Source: Sinorhizobium alkalisoli (GTDB lineage Bacteria; Pseudomonadota; Alphaproteobacteria; Rhizobiales; Rhizobiaceae). From it: a DNA stretch of 64,000 nt. The translations under genes and the position numbers were made by a program. The stretch is from contig NZ_CP034909.1 of assembly GCF_008932245.1 (NCBI RefSeq), positions 3,156,001 to 3,220,000 of the forward strand, given 5' to 3'. This document shows positions 1-7,598 of the stretch, in pieces. The notes beneath the pieces were generated by a model, which made no database searches, had not been told where the DNA came from, and saw only the letters and a program-made list of their open reading frames with translations. Numbering within the stretch: position 1 is the stretch's first letter; the number at the start of each line of letters is the position of its first letter.

Positions 1-801
1 ACTAAGGCCGCTCGGTCACATGCCAAGAAGGTGCTTTCTGAGGGGGATTTCGTCTTTACGATAGGCACACGCGGAGAGCCAACGGGGCCTGAACACAGGG
101 GCAAAGTGCTCGGGGTCTTCCAGGTCTCCGACCTCGAAGTTAATACGCAGGATTACGAACTGCCGCGCAATCACGCTCGTCCTGAGTTTGATGGTGTGAT
201 CCGCTTTCCCTATGCGCTGCATCCGATAGCGGTCTGGCAGGTTACATCGCCCGATAGCATGTTTTCCACGTTAGTCGGCCCCCTCACACCCAACCACCAC
301 CTGCAAGCACAGTCGAAAATCGTCGAATTGGACGCGGCCACTGCCGCTCCTCTATTGGGCCTTGAACGTCATCAAGTCCCCCCCACTCTCCCCCGGACAG
401 AATTTGGACGAGGTTTGGTGGCCTTGAAGAACAGCAAACTCGCACCCAAGCACCAAGGCAATTTCAGCGGAACCTTTGGCGATCATGACGTCTGGTTCGT
501 TTATGCGCTGGTCTTGCAAGACGCGCGAAAAAAGGTCCTCGCGATAAAGGTGGGATATTCATTTGAACCCGAGCAACGTGCTGTCGCCCACAATGGACCA
601 ATGGCCCCAGAAGTCACCGGCCTCAAGTGGGAAGTGTTTTTGAAACAGGCAACGTCGTCGGAAGACGCCGCACGACAGATCGAGCAGGCGGTCTTGGCTA
701 AGCATGCAAAGCACCGCTTAGCCAGCAACGGTGAAATCATTGCGGGTGTCGATCCTCTTGCAATCGCCGGCACGATTGCAGACATCATGCGCAACAGCTA
801 A
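1..801 (+). CDS. GIY-YIG-like protein, 5' end outside the window
   Basis: The reading frame is open from base 1. The first possible internal start is GTG at 31 (256 aa from there), so the true start may lie upstream. The N-terminal 140 residues match nothing I recognise. Residues about 160-245, counted from the GTG, look like a GIY-YIG fold of the T5orf172 type: a hydrophobic VYAL strand, then IKVGYS-x-x-P-x-x-R, and a helix with a glutamate (QIEQAVLAKHAKHR) followed by a short NGEII stretch. GIY-YIG domains are usually nucleases, but the match is to the fold pattern only and activity is unproven. It lies 112 nt upstream of a HipA-like gene on the same strand, at the edge of a defence-like island. 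Confidence 0.6.
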   Translation, partial: TKAARSHAKKVLSEGDFVFTIGTRGEPTGPEHRGKVLGVFQVSDLEVNTQDYELPRNHARPEFDGVIRFPYALHPIAVWQVTSPDSMFSTLVGPLTPNHHLQAQSKIVELDAATAAPLLGLERHQVPPTLPRTEFGRGLVALKNSKLAPKHQGNFSGTFGDHDVWFVYALVLQDARKKVLAIKVGYSFEPEQRAVAHNGPMAPEVTGLKWEVFLKQATSSEDAARQIEQAVLAKHAKHRLASNGEIIAGVDPLAIAGTIADIMRNS

Positions 802-913
802 AGGTTGTCTTGCCGTGAAAGAATTTGTGGCGGTTTGCATATTGACGCCGACGGATATCTTGCAATTCATGTCGATGTCCACGATCTACTGGTAAGTAAA
901 AAACAAGTCACGC

Positions 914-1849
914 ATGCAAACGTCTGATCAGGTCATTTTCGTAGACACGTGGGAGCAGGATGAAGACTTCCCCGTGTTTCCTATTGGCTCTAAGCCCAAG
1001 CGCATGTTGCGCGCGCCTCTAGATGCGCAAGAGCACTTTATAATCCCGGGCCACGCCTATCTCTTCAAGACAGCCCTAAACTGGCAAGCGCATCAGATTT
1101 GGTCGGAGATTGTAGCATTTCGGATCGGTGCCCTTCTGGGGCTCCCGGTTCCGCCATGCTTTGTGGCGGTTGATCGAAATACGGGCGATACGGGGGTGCT
1201 AGTCGAATTCTTCTATGGCTATCCCGCAGATCCCCAACCGGCGCGGCTAGTGCATGCCGTGGATTTCATGGAGCGGATTATCAAGGATGTGAAGCGCGGC
1301 CGACCGCACGCGCTTCAGACAAATATGGTTATAAGCCGGACGTTCGTGGATCGAGAAGATGCGGTCAGTTGGTGGGCGCACGCTATCGCATTCGACGCCA
1401 TGATTGGGAATGCCGATCGGCATCCTGAAAACTGGGGCTTTCTTTTCCGATTGGGCGAGCACCAGCAAGCGATATGGGAGATGGCTCCGCTGTTTGATAA
1501 TGGCACTAGCTTGGGCTACGAGATCCAGGAAGCAAACATCCCAGCAATGCTCGACCCAGTGAGGCTCAGCGCGTATGTCAATCGTGGCACGCATCATTGC
1601 AGCTGGAAATTGACCGATGATCGCCCTGGTCCTCACTTCGAGCTTTGTGCTCAATTTTTGGCTGCGCATCAGAACGCTGGCATTTCGATGGAAAATGTGA
1701 TTCGATTCGCATGGCCGCAAATCGAGGCAATCGTGACGGATTGCATGAGTTTCAACGTGCCGCTGCCTTTCACAAAATTGCGCGGTGACTTGGTGTTGGC
1801 ACTGTTGAAGGAACGGGAAGCGCGCCTTCGCGCTCTGTTGGGAATTTAA
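914..1849 (+). CDS. HipA-like Ser/Thr kinase
   Basis: This 311-aa protein has the C-terminal kinase core of the HipA/PI3K-like family. Visible elements are a likely ATP-binding lysine (YLFKTA, K52), a helix glutamate (E65) before GALLGLPVP, the catalytic loop MIGNADRHPENWGF (residues 163-176; N166, D168, H170, N173) and the metal-binding PLFDNGTSLG (D195). The usual HipA N-terminal subdomain is missing, and no HipB-like helix-turn-helix gene lies beside it. HipA-family kinases phosphorylate aminoacyl-tRNA synthetases or other targets and cause growth arrest; the target here is unknown. The next gene, a HIRAN protein, starts one base after the stop, so the two are almost certainly co-transcribed. 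Confidence 0.8.
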   Translation: MQTSDQVIFVDTWEQDEDFPVFPIGSKPKRMLRAPLDAQEHFIIPGHAYLFKTALNWQAHQIWSEIVAFRIGALLGLPVPPCFVAVDRNTGDTGVLVEFFYGYPADPQPARLVHAVDFMERIIKDVKRGRPHALQTNMVISRTFVDREDAVSWWAHAIAFDAMIGNADRHPENWGFLFRLGEHQQAIWEMAPLFDNGTSLGYEIQEANIPAMLDPVRLSAYVNRGTHHCSWKLTDDRPGPHFELCAQFLAAHQNAGISMENVIRFAWPQIEAIVTDCMSFNVPLPFTKLRGDLVLALLKEREARLRALLGI

Positions 1850-1850
1850 A

Positions 1851-2600
1851 ATGGATAATTGGATCGAGCACATCTCCGAGCCTGAGAGCCTGATCCTTGC
1901 TTGGCAGGCACCGGATCAATTTAACGTGCGCTTTAGGTGGGCCGTGGCTCGCCTGGAGCGTTCGGGAGAGGGTTGTTCGCTGAGATATCTAACTCCTTCG
2001 GAGTTTCCGGAGTTGAATCAGGGCCGAACTTTTGAGGAACTGCTTTCTCTGGGATATGCGGGTTACCCAGCCTTTAATATGAAGCGCAAGGTCCACGACA
2101 GTGACGTGCTGGCGACGTTTATGCGACGACTGCCGCCGCGCAATCGCTCGGACTTTGGAACGTTTCTGAGGCAATTTCGCTTGAGAGACGACGTTGGATT
2201 ATCGAATTTCGCGCTCCTCGGTTACACGGAAGCAAAGCTGCCCAGTGATGGGTTCTCGATCGTTGATCCTTTGAACGCTAGCAGCGAGCGCTGCGAGCGC
2301 ATGCTGGAGGTTGCCGGGTATCGCTACTACTACAAGGATCTTAAGCGCCCCCTAGTGGTCGGCGATGAGGTCGTGATCAGAGCCGAGCCGGAGAATCCAC
2401 ACGATCGCAATGCTGTCTGTATCGAGGCAAATGGTGAGAAGATCGGAAATGTTAACCGTCTGCAGGCCGACGCGTTCCAGCAATGGATCAAGACGCGCAG
2501 GGTCACCGGAGTGATCCAGCGCTTAAACGGCAAGCCGGATCATCCGCGCGTGTACGTTTTCGTTTACGTGAGACCTGACACGACGCGCGCAGCGGCTTGA
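1851..2600 (+). CDS. HIRAN-domain protein paired with the HipA-like kinase
   Basis: The protein has 249 aa. Residues about 151-241 form a HIRAN domain: GYRYYYKD, a basic strand VVGDEVVIRAEPENPHDRNAV (cut here into its parts: VVGDEVVIRAEP, then ENPHDRNAV), EKIGNVNR and a C-terminal RVYVFVYVRP strand. HIRAN domains bind DNA ends or unusual DNA in eukaryotic HLTF; bacterial stand-alone copies are little studied. Residues about 14-120 (LILAWQ, FEELLSLGY, AFNMKRK, FMRRLPPRNRSDF, LSNFALLGYT) resemble the N-terminal subdomain of HipA proteins. That would make this the missing half of the adjacent kinase, which is an inference. Start ATG at 1851, one base after the hipA-like stop. Confidence 0.75.
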   Translation: MDNWIEHISEPESLILAWQAPDQFNVRFRWAVARLERSGEGCSLRYLTPSEFPELNQGRTFEELLSLGYAGYPAFNMKRKVHDSDVLATFMRRLPPRNRSDFGTFLRQFRLRDDVGLSNFALLGYTEAKLPSDGFSIVDPLNASSERCERMLEVAGYRYYYKDLKRPLVVGDEVVIRAEPENPHDRNAVCIEANGEKIGNVNRLQADAFQQWIKTRRVTGVIQRLNGKPDHPRVYVFVYVRPDTTRAAA

Positions 2601-3248
2601 TGAAGCCTAGGCAGAAAGAGAAGGCTCGCAGATCGCTGGGCCTTTTTCCAAACCGACTCGATCGGGATTACTGCCGCGTCGGTTTCTCCTCCACTACCGA
2701 AGGTGAACTTGGCGACTTACGCACATTTACTCGAAAGCCCGCGACCTTGCCCACTGGGGGTTCCGCTTGCGCGTTCCGCCGCGCAAAAGCGATGGCGAAG
2801 CGCTGATCCCAATTTAGTCGGCGTGCTGATGGGCCTGTGCCAGCTTTCGCTCTTTCGTGAATAGCTGACGGAGCAGCTAAGGCGAGATTCTCCCGACACT
2901 GGTACATTTATCTGGTACATTCTAAGCGTTCCGCCAAGGAGGGTGTGAGCGCAATGATCTGAAATTGTTAATAGGGGCAAAAGTGGAAACTTCTCCCCCC
3001 CTCTCCGCCATTGCGCCATTCTAACGCTCTGAAGTCGCTGAATTCAATTCACTATCGAGGTCGCGTCCCTAACTTGATCCCTAACATTTGCCTCCGTCAC
3101 GAGCGATCTTATTTATTCGTTTCGGTACCGTAATGATGCCTCGGGTTAGCCCTCGGCCGTTTTTTGTTATCCCCAGGCTTTCCCGTGTATTCGCGGGACT
3201 TCGTTGGCGCACGACCGGCAAACGACCAGCCTTGGGAAAGCAAGAAAA
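2601..3248. other. Non-coding stretch between HIRAN gene and BstA-like gene
   Basis: I see no convincing gene in about 650 bases. A 69-codon frame (2597-2806, +) starts at the HIRAN stop but has no family features. A tandem CTGGTACATT repeat lies near 2899-2921, and a block ending CCCCTCTCCGCCA (about 2995-3011) resembles the 3' end of a tRNA-Ser acceptor stem, without the rest of a tRNA. This may be an old attachment-site scar. Confidence 0.4.
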
Positions 3249-3282
3249 GCGGCCTCTCCCTGACCAGGACAGAGGCCGCCTT
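3244..3282 (-). terminator. Intrinsic terminator of the BstA-like gene
   Basis: Nine-base perfect stem GCGGCCTCT (3249-3257) / AGAGGCCGC (3271-3279). On the minus strand it is followed by GCTTTTCTT. It lies 21 nt past the stop of the minus-strand gene. Confidence 0.75.
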
Positions 3283-3299
3283 ACTCTATTTGACTTAAC

Positions 3300-4226
3300 C
3301 TAGATCGGCTTAACGATTTGCGCGGACTGCTTGTTCAGCGCCTGAATGGCAATCTGAGCAGCGCTTCCACCGATCATACCCTCACCCACCTTCTTCGCGA
3401 TATACGCCGGAAGATGTTTTGGCAGATACGTCGTCCGCACCCATTTGCGGAACTCACCCAAAGCATCATCCGGATAGCAGAATGGCGATTGCGGGTTGGA
3501 CATCGCCTGAGGGAAATAGTCCGGATAATTGTGCTCGTATTTCATGCGCATTCCGTAGACTGCGTCCAAATTGTTACCCGTCCAGAATTTTCCCCAATGC
3601 AGCCCCACGCTGATGTCAGGAATGAATTTATCGCCGAGGTCGGCGCCTTCGCGGATCAGGGTTACCATCAGGTCGGCAATTTCCTTGAACACGCTGAAGT
3701 AGCCGGCCGGGACTGTATTGTATGCCAGCGACACGCGATCATGGAATTTCTGCCACGCCAAATTCGCCAACGGCTGCGGGCTGTAGCCCACCTGCTGGTA
3801 GATGAAGGCGCTGAAGCCGGCGCCCGCAAGAACCCTGTAGCTGTTGAGAGCATGATCTTTTGCGGCGCTGTTTGCTTCGAAGGCATAGTATTCCAATACC
3901 GCCATGCACACGCTGTCCGGAACGCGGTGATGGATCGTTCCGTCTTTAACAGCTGCAATGAAGGCGACACTGTCATCCGCGCCCCGGGCGCGCATAATCT
4001 CGCGAATGCGCTGCTCGCGAGGTTTCAGCGGAACATCCTGCCACTGCGCAGTCATGCGAACGATCATCGAGTGATCTACGCCGCACATGCGGGCTAGGCC
4101 ACGCAAGGTAAGAAATGGCGTGCCATTTTTCAGCACGCCCATGCCGATCCCATCAATCTCCTTCTCGGCGACGATCTCGAGATCGAAAGAAATCTGGGCG
4201 GTGCTTGTACTAACGCTTTTTGACAT
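3300..4226 (-). CDS. KilA-N/BstA-like phage-defence candidate, 308 aa
   Basis: The N-terminal 130 residues (GMGVLKNGTPFLTLRGLARMCGVD, split as GMGVLKNGTPFLT and LRGLARMCGVD) look like a KilA-N-type small DNA-binding fold. The C-terminal half has a distinctive run: VPAGYFSVFKEIA, GDKFIPDISVGLHWGKFW, NYPDYFPQAMSNPQ and FRKWVRTTYLPKHLP. This length and architecture fit my memory of the BstA family of prophage-encoded abortive-infection proteins and their uncharacterised relatives, but I cannot confirm that without a search. The start ATG (4226) has AAAAGG nine bases upstream. The gene stands alone, ends in a strong terminator, and sits between a HipA-HIRAN operon and restriction genes. Its leader is rich in palindromes, which matters because BstA immunity depends on a short DNA element (aba) near bstA. 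Confidence 0.55.
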   Translation of the reverse strand: MSKSVSTSTAQISFDLEIVAEKEIDGIGMGVLKNGTPFLTLRGLARMCGVDHSMIVRMTAQWQDVPLKPREQRIREIMRARGADDSVAFIAAVKDGTIHHRVPDSVCMAVLEYYAFEANSAAKDHALNSYRVLAGAGFSAFIYQQVGYSPQPLANLAWQKFHDRVSLAYNTVPAGYFSVFKEIADLMVTLIREGADLGDKFIPDISVGLHWGKFWTGNNLDAVYGMRMKYEHNYPDYFPQAMSNPQSPFCYPDDALGEFRKWVRTTYLPKHLPAYIAKKVGEGMIGGSAAQIAIQALNKQSAQIVKPI

Positions 4227-4248
4227 AAAGTGTAACCTTTTCAGAACG

Positions 4249-4288
4249 TTGAGGTGGTGCTTTCAGCCACCCAGTTGGCGTTCCTCAA
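4249..4288. promoter_or_regulatory. Palindromic leader immediately upstream of the BstA-like gene
   Basis: Two mutually exclusive stems are visible: GGTGG (4253-4257) with CCACC (4267-4271), and TTGAGG (4249-4254) with CCTCAA (4283-4288). They lie 23-62 nt before the start codon, just outside the ribosome site. Competing stems suggest a regulatory leader RNA or a protein-binding DNA element. Confidence 0.4.
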
Positions 4289-4380
4289 GGCAAACTCGTC
4301 ATAAATCGCTTGACTAAACGACTCAGCGTCGCCACATAAGTCTCGTGATCACAACAAGCTGCCCCAAGGGCGGTGTTATT

Positions 4381-4421
4381 GGCCCGGTCGATGTTGGCGC
4401 ATCGCCGGGCCGCTGCTTTTT
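4381..4421 (+). terminator. Strong hairpin with T-run, plus-strand orientation
   Basis: GGCCCGG-T-CGATG pairs with CATCG-CCGGGCC (4381-4411) around a TTGGCG loop with one bulged T. TTTTT follows at 4417-4421. Read on the plus strand it is a good intrinsic terminator, yet no plus-strand gene precedes it. It would end a transcript antisense to the leader of the BstA-like gene. Confidence 0.5.
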
Positions 4422-4729
4422 GATCTAGCTTTCGGCTAAATCCATATCCAGATAGGTTCATCAGGCGCCTTGAACAAGGGTACCGCTTACAAACGCTTGG
4501 GAAATTTCCCTTTAAGTTCAATCATCCCGATTCACGCATTCTATATATAGCGTTTTTCGATTTACTTATCTTTAACGAATGCAAAATTTTTCGTAGAGGG
4601 CGGAGTTATCCCCCCAATGCACAGGCGCTAGCTTAGCTAGCGAGAAGCCATATCGAACGCGGCCGGCCCATCCGCCGCTTCCCTGATCCCTTTGAACGAC
4701 GCATGACGTAGTTCCCGTCATCCGTCCAG
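4422..4729. other. AT-rich promoter-like region, no gene
   Basis: The region contains a perfect palindrome GGGAAATTTCCC (4499-4510). It is flanked by a looser inverted repeat, TGAACAAGGG (about 4471-4480) against CCCTTTAAGTTCA (4508-4520). CTATATATAG at 4541-4550 could serve as a -10 region for the minus-strand BstA-like gene. The AT content is clearly above that of the neighbourhood. No protein frame here is convincing. Confidence 0.45.
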
Positions 4730-5257
4730 GCGCGACGAGCACCGGCCTCGTGAAGATTGCACCCTTGCGCCTTCTGAATTGCGAGATCAAGAGCCGATCG
4801 CAATCCAAACGTGGTCCAGTCCAAGGCATTCTCCAAGCGGCTGGAGGAGGCGGTGGCTCGCTACCACGCCAATGCGATCTCCACCGTCGAGATGATCCAG
4901 GAACTAATCGCGCTTGCGAAGGAGATGCAGGTGGCGGCGGCGAGAGGCGAAGAATTGGGCCTCTCACAGGTGGAGATCGCCTTCTATGATGCGCTTGCAG
5001 CCAATGATAGCGCCGTGCAGGCCATGGGCAGCGAGCAGCACCGCGTAATCGCCCATGAGCTCGTCGAGCGGATGCGCAAGTCGGTGACCGTCGACTGGCA
5101 ACATAAGGCGAGCGCTCGCGCCAAGATGCGTGTGCTAGTGAAGCGCATCCTGAAGAAGTTCGGTTATCCGCCCGATCTGGAGCAGGAAGCCGTGCAAACC
5201 GTGCTGGCGCAGGCGGAGGTGTTGCTACGGGAAATAGCCATAGAAAACGTAGTATAA
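4730..5257 (+). pseudogene. Degenerate C-terminal remnant of a second type I restriction HsdR
   Basis: The 148-codon frame from 4811 reads as the C-terminal (DUF3387-type) domain of HsdR: LEEAVARYHANAIST, IQELIALAKEM, RGEELGLSQVEIAFYDALA, SVTVDWQHK, AKMRVLVKRILKKFGYPPD. The homology continues upstream in another frame, where LRLLNCEIKSRSQSK (ending near 4808) matches the family pattern LLNDEIKTRSRKN that precedes VVQS. Two bases therefore appear to be missing near 4808, and the remnant is frameshifted as well as lacking its motor and nuclease domains. It does not resemble the tail of the intact HsdR at 12093-14537, so it comes from another type I system. A 20-codon frame (5268-5330) follows and could be the start of the next lost gene. 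Confidence 0.75.
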
Positions 5258-5340
5258 GGTCGCCGGCATGAACATCAGACAGTGGCTGACGAAAAAGGCC
5301 AACGGGTATGACACGCTGCAGGTTCAGTAAATGCGAACTC

Positions 5341-5880
5341 TTACAGAGTCGCGATGTCCGGCAAAGCGTTGTCGGACGCCGTGCGCAGTCGCGCGTATAG
5401 CTCCTTTGCCTTTTCCAAGCGGTCGTCGGCAGCTTTGTCGGGCTTACGCCGCGCCGTTTCGGCCCATGGTTGCGGCTTACCTTCCTGCGCCAAATAGGCT
5501 GCCGTGGCAGCCAACTCTAACAGGACAGCATCCGAACGCGCTGCCTCCTTCGCCAATCCAATTCGGCCGGTCTGCGCGGACGGCTCGACAGACTGAACAG
5601 TGTAAACGGAATACGTTCCGCCCCACGAGGCTTGTTGCTGACGCTCCGAAATCAGATCGAACGCCGCGGCAAGCTCGGCCGTATCAGCCAAATCCTCGCT
5701 GAAAGGCCCATAGTGCTTGTATCCGAACCGAAACCGGTTTTCGAAACCGGCCAAGGTCAGCAGATAAGCTGTCTTCTGCAATTTAGTGCGGCCGACGATT
5801 TCGCCACCAGCATCCCCTATCACCTGAGCAACAGGAATTAGCCGGTCCCGCAAGCTCTTGGGCAATGCAGACATGTTCAC
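5341..5880 (-). CDS. YwgA-like protein, partner of the HD hydrolase
   Basis: A 179-aa protein of the YwgA type (COG3432-like). It shows GRTKLQKTAYLL (residues about 30-41) followed by FRFGYKHYGPFSEDLA (about 51-66), the signature of these winged-helix-like proteins. The function is not established. The GTG start at 5880 overlaps the stop of the upstream HD gene by 4 nt (GTGA); an ATG two codons further in (5874) is an alternative. In Bacillus subtilis ywgA is also next to an HD-domain gene (ywfO), so the pairing is old and probably functional. The 3' end lies 10 nt from the hsdR-remnant side. Confidence 0.7.
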   Translation of the reverse strand: MNMSALPKSLRDRLIPVAQVIGDAGGEIVGRTKLQKTAYLLTLAGFENRFRFGYKHYGPFSEDLADTAELAAAFDLISERQQQASWGGTYSVYTVQSVEPSAQTGRIGLAKEAARSDAVLLELAATAAYLAQEGKPQPWAETARRKPDKAADDRLEKAKELYARLRTASDNALPDIATL

Positions 5881-7274
5881 GCTCCCTTGATTGTGTTGGA
5901 TACGGCCTCCGAAACAAACTGACGGGCCTCATCGTCGCCTTCCGCCACATAGGCGCGAAAGGCACGAAAGACGCCCGTGGCTGCCACAGCGGAAGACCGG
6001 TCCCTGATGTCCACCAGTTTGTCCCCCTCCCGAATCCAGATTTGATTTATAGGCCCCTCCTCCTCGATTGGCTTGTATGGCTTGCGCGAGGCTGAATCGA
6101 GGAGGATGCGTCCCGAGCGATCAGCCTGTTTGAGCCATTCGTCTATGTTCTCGGTCACTTGTTCCTGCATTCTGAGAAAGACGCGATCATCGTATTTGCC
6201 AGACTGATCCGCGATCGCCGAAATGATAGATGGGCCGAGGTCGATTGCCTTGAACAATCTGCGCGTCTGAAGTCTGGCCGAAAACTCCTTCACGAGAGGA
6301 TCGTCCGACTGACGCAGCAGCGGCAGCGCACCGAGGACCACCGAATCATCAAGGTCGGCGAGCACTGCAGGATTCTCAGGTTCTCTGAAAAGTTTGGTTA
6401 ACGGATGGTTTTCCGGAAGCCCGGTGGTTAATGCTGCGCCATCGGCGGTGAGGCTCGCCACCCTCAGCAACATTGTCTGGAAGAGCTTTTCAGCGCCGCG
6501 GGTGGTCTTATGGAGATAGACCGTTGGGTACATCTGAAAGAGGCTTGTAACGAAGCCTTCCGCCGCATAGATCGCTTTCGGACCTAGGACGAAGGTCTGC
6601 CGCCGGACGCCGGCGCCGTCCGGCGGCAATTCACCTATTTCGAGGTTCGCGATCAGCCAATCGAAATCGATGCCGGCCAGCTGCGTGCCCGACATTAATC
6701 GGTCTCGGCGAACATAGTCGAGGCGGTCGGCATCGAACTGGCTCGACACCACCGAACGGTAGACTGTGGCGGGGCCGCCACGGACAATATCGGCGACCAT
6801 GTCGGCGAACCCGTCGTAATAGCCGTTCAGAATGGCTCCGATCGCGCCGTTCTCGGTCGCTCGGATCAATGCTTCGCTGTGATCTTCGTGTTCTCCGACA
6901 AGCTTCCAGCCCAGTTGCTTGCCCACCGTCTCAAAAGCATGGCTGAATGGGCCGTGGCCCACGTCGTGAACCAGTGCCGCAGCAAGTGCCGCTTCTGCCT
7001 TGATGCGTTCCTCAGGTTTGTCGGGCACGTACCGGCGCACGATGCGCATAAGCTGCCGGGCTGTGTGGAAAACGCCGAGCGAATGAATGAAACGAGAGTG
7101 CGTCGCGCCCGGATAGACTACGTCACTGAACCCAAGCTGGCGAATCCGGCGCAATCTTTGGAACGGCGCAGTCTTGACTACTCGCCACAGCATCCGCTCG
7201 AAAGGATCACCCTCATCGAATTCGATTAGGTTGTGAAGCGGGTCGCGGACCCTCTGGCGCTTCGGATCAGACAT
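5877..7274 (-). CDS. HD-superfamily phosphohydrolase (YwfO/dGTPase-like)
   Basis: This 465-aa protein belongs to the COG1078 group of HD hydrolases, relatives of dNTP triphosphohydrolases and SAMHD1. The metal-site residues are visible: H64 in THSRFIHSLGVFH, H103-D104 in LVHDVGHGPFSH, and the aspartates of SSQFDADRLDY (181-186). The opening RVRDPLHNLIEFD is also typical. Family members hydrolyse nucleotides, often dNTPs; the substrate is not predictable from sequence. The gene overlaps the YwgA-like gene by 4 nt. Being in a defence-rich region, a nucleotide-depletion role against phage is possible, but the pair also exists in ordinary genomes. Confidence 0.85.
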   Translation of the reverse strand: MSDPKRQRVRDPLHNLIEFDEGDPFERMLWRVVKTAPFQRLRRIRQLGFSDVVYPGATHSRFIHSLGVFHTARQLMRIVRRYVPDKPEERIKAEAALAAALVHDVGHGPFSHAFETVGKQLGWKLVGEHEDHSEALIRATENGAIGAILNGYYDGFADMVADIVRGGPATVYRSVVSSQFDADRLDYVRRDRLMSGTQLAGIDFDWLIANLEIGELPPDGAGVRRQTFVLGPKAIYAAEGFVTSLFQMYPTVYLHKTTRGAEKLFQTMLLRVASLTADGAALTTGLPENHPLTKLFREPENPAVLADLDDSVVLGALPLLRQSDDPLVKEFSARLQTRRLFKAIDLGPSIISAIADQSGKYDDRVFLRMQEQVTENIDEWLKQADRSGRILLDSASRKPYKPIEEEGPINQIWIREGDKLVDIRDRSSAVAATGVFRAFRAYVAEGDDEARQFVSEAVSNTIKGA

Positions 7275-7598
7275 GAAATCGTTCTATATTTGTTCCGATA
7301 TGGACGCAACGAAAAACTGATTCGGCCAAAATCGGCCAATTATAGTTGATCCTTACGCCAGATACGGATCGAACTCTATGTTGGCACGCATTCGTCCACA
7401 GCGACCTTGCTAGCGCGCCACTCACCTCGCCACCTCGGCCTCTCGCTTCAATTTCGGGGATCGATTGCTTCTTCGCCAAACTCAAGCAATGGCGCGCCGC
7501 ATCGCCACCCGCCGACCTGTTGACATTCGGACATCTCCTTGGGGGCAGGGTCGCCGATGTCGCGCTTGGACCGCGTTCGGCGTCTCGCGCCTCGTTAC
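7275..7598. other. Intergenic region, no supported gene
   Basis: This separates the HD gene from the PD-(D/E)XK gene; both read leftward. It must hold the promoter of the HD/YwgA pair; an AT-rich CAAATATAGAAC block lies about 10-20 nt before the HD start. The open frames here show no recognisable motif. Confidence 0.4.

Noticed and set aside
2597..2806. 69-codon frame starting at the HIRAN stop
   Set aside because: No family pattern and no ribosome site beyond the overlap; not enough to call a third operon gene.
2991..3011. tRNA-Ser gene
   Set aside because: Only the 3' acceptor-like end is present; no T arm, anticodon arm or D arm.
4633..4836. 67-codon minus-strand frame near the hsdR remnant
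   Set aside because: It looked protein-like at first, but it is antisense to the upstream part of the hsdR remnant once the frameshift is recognised.
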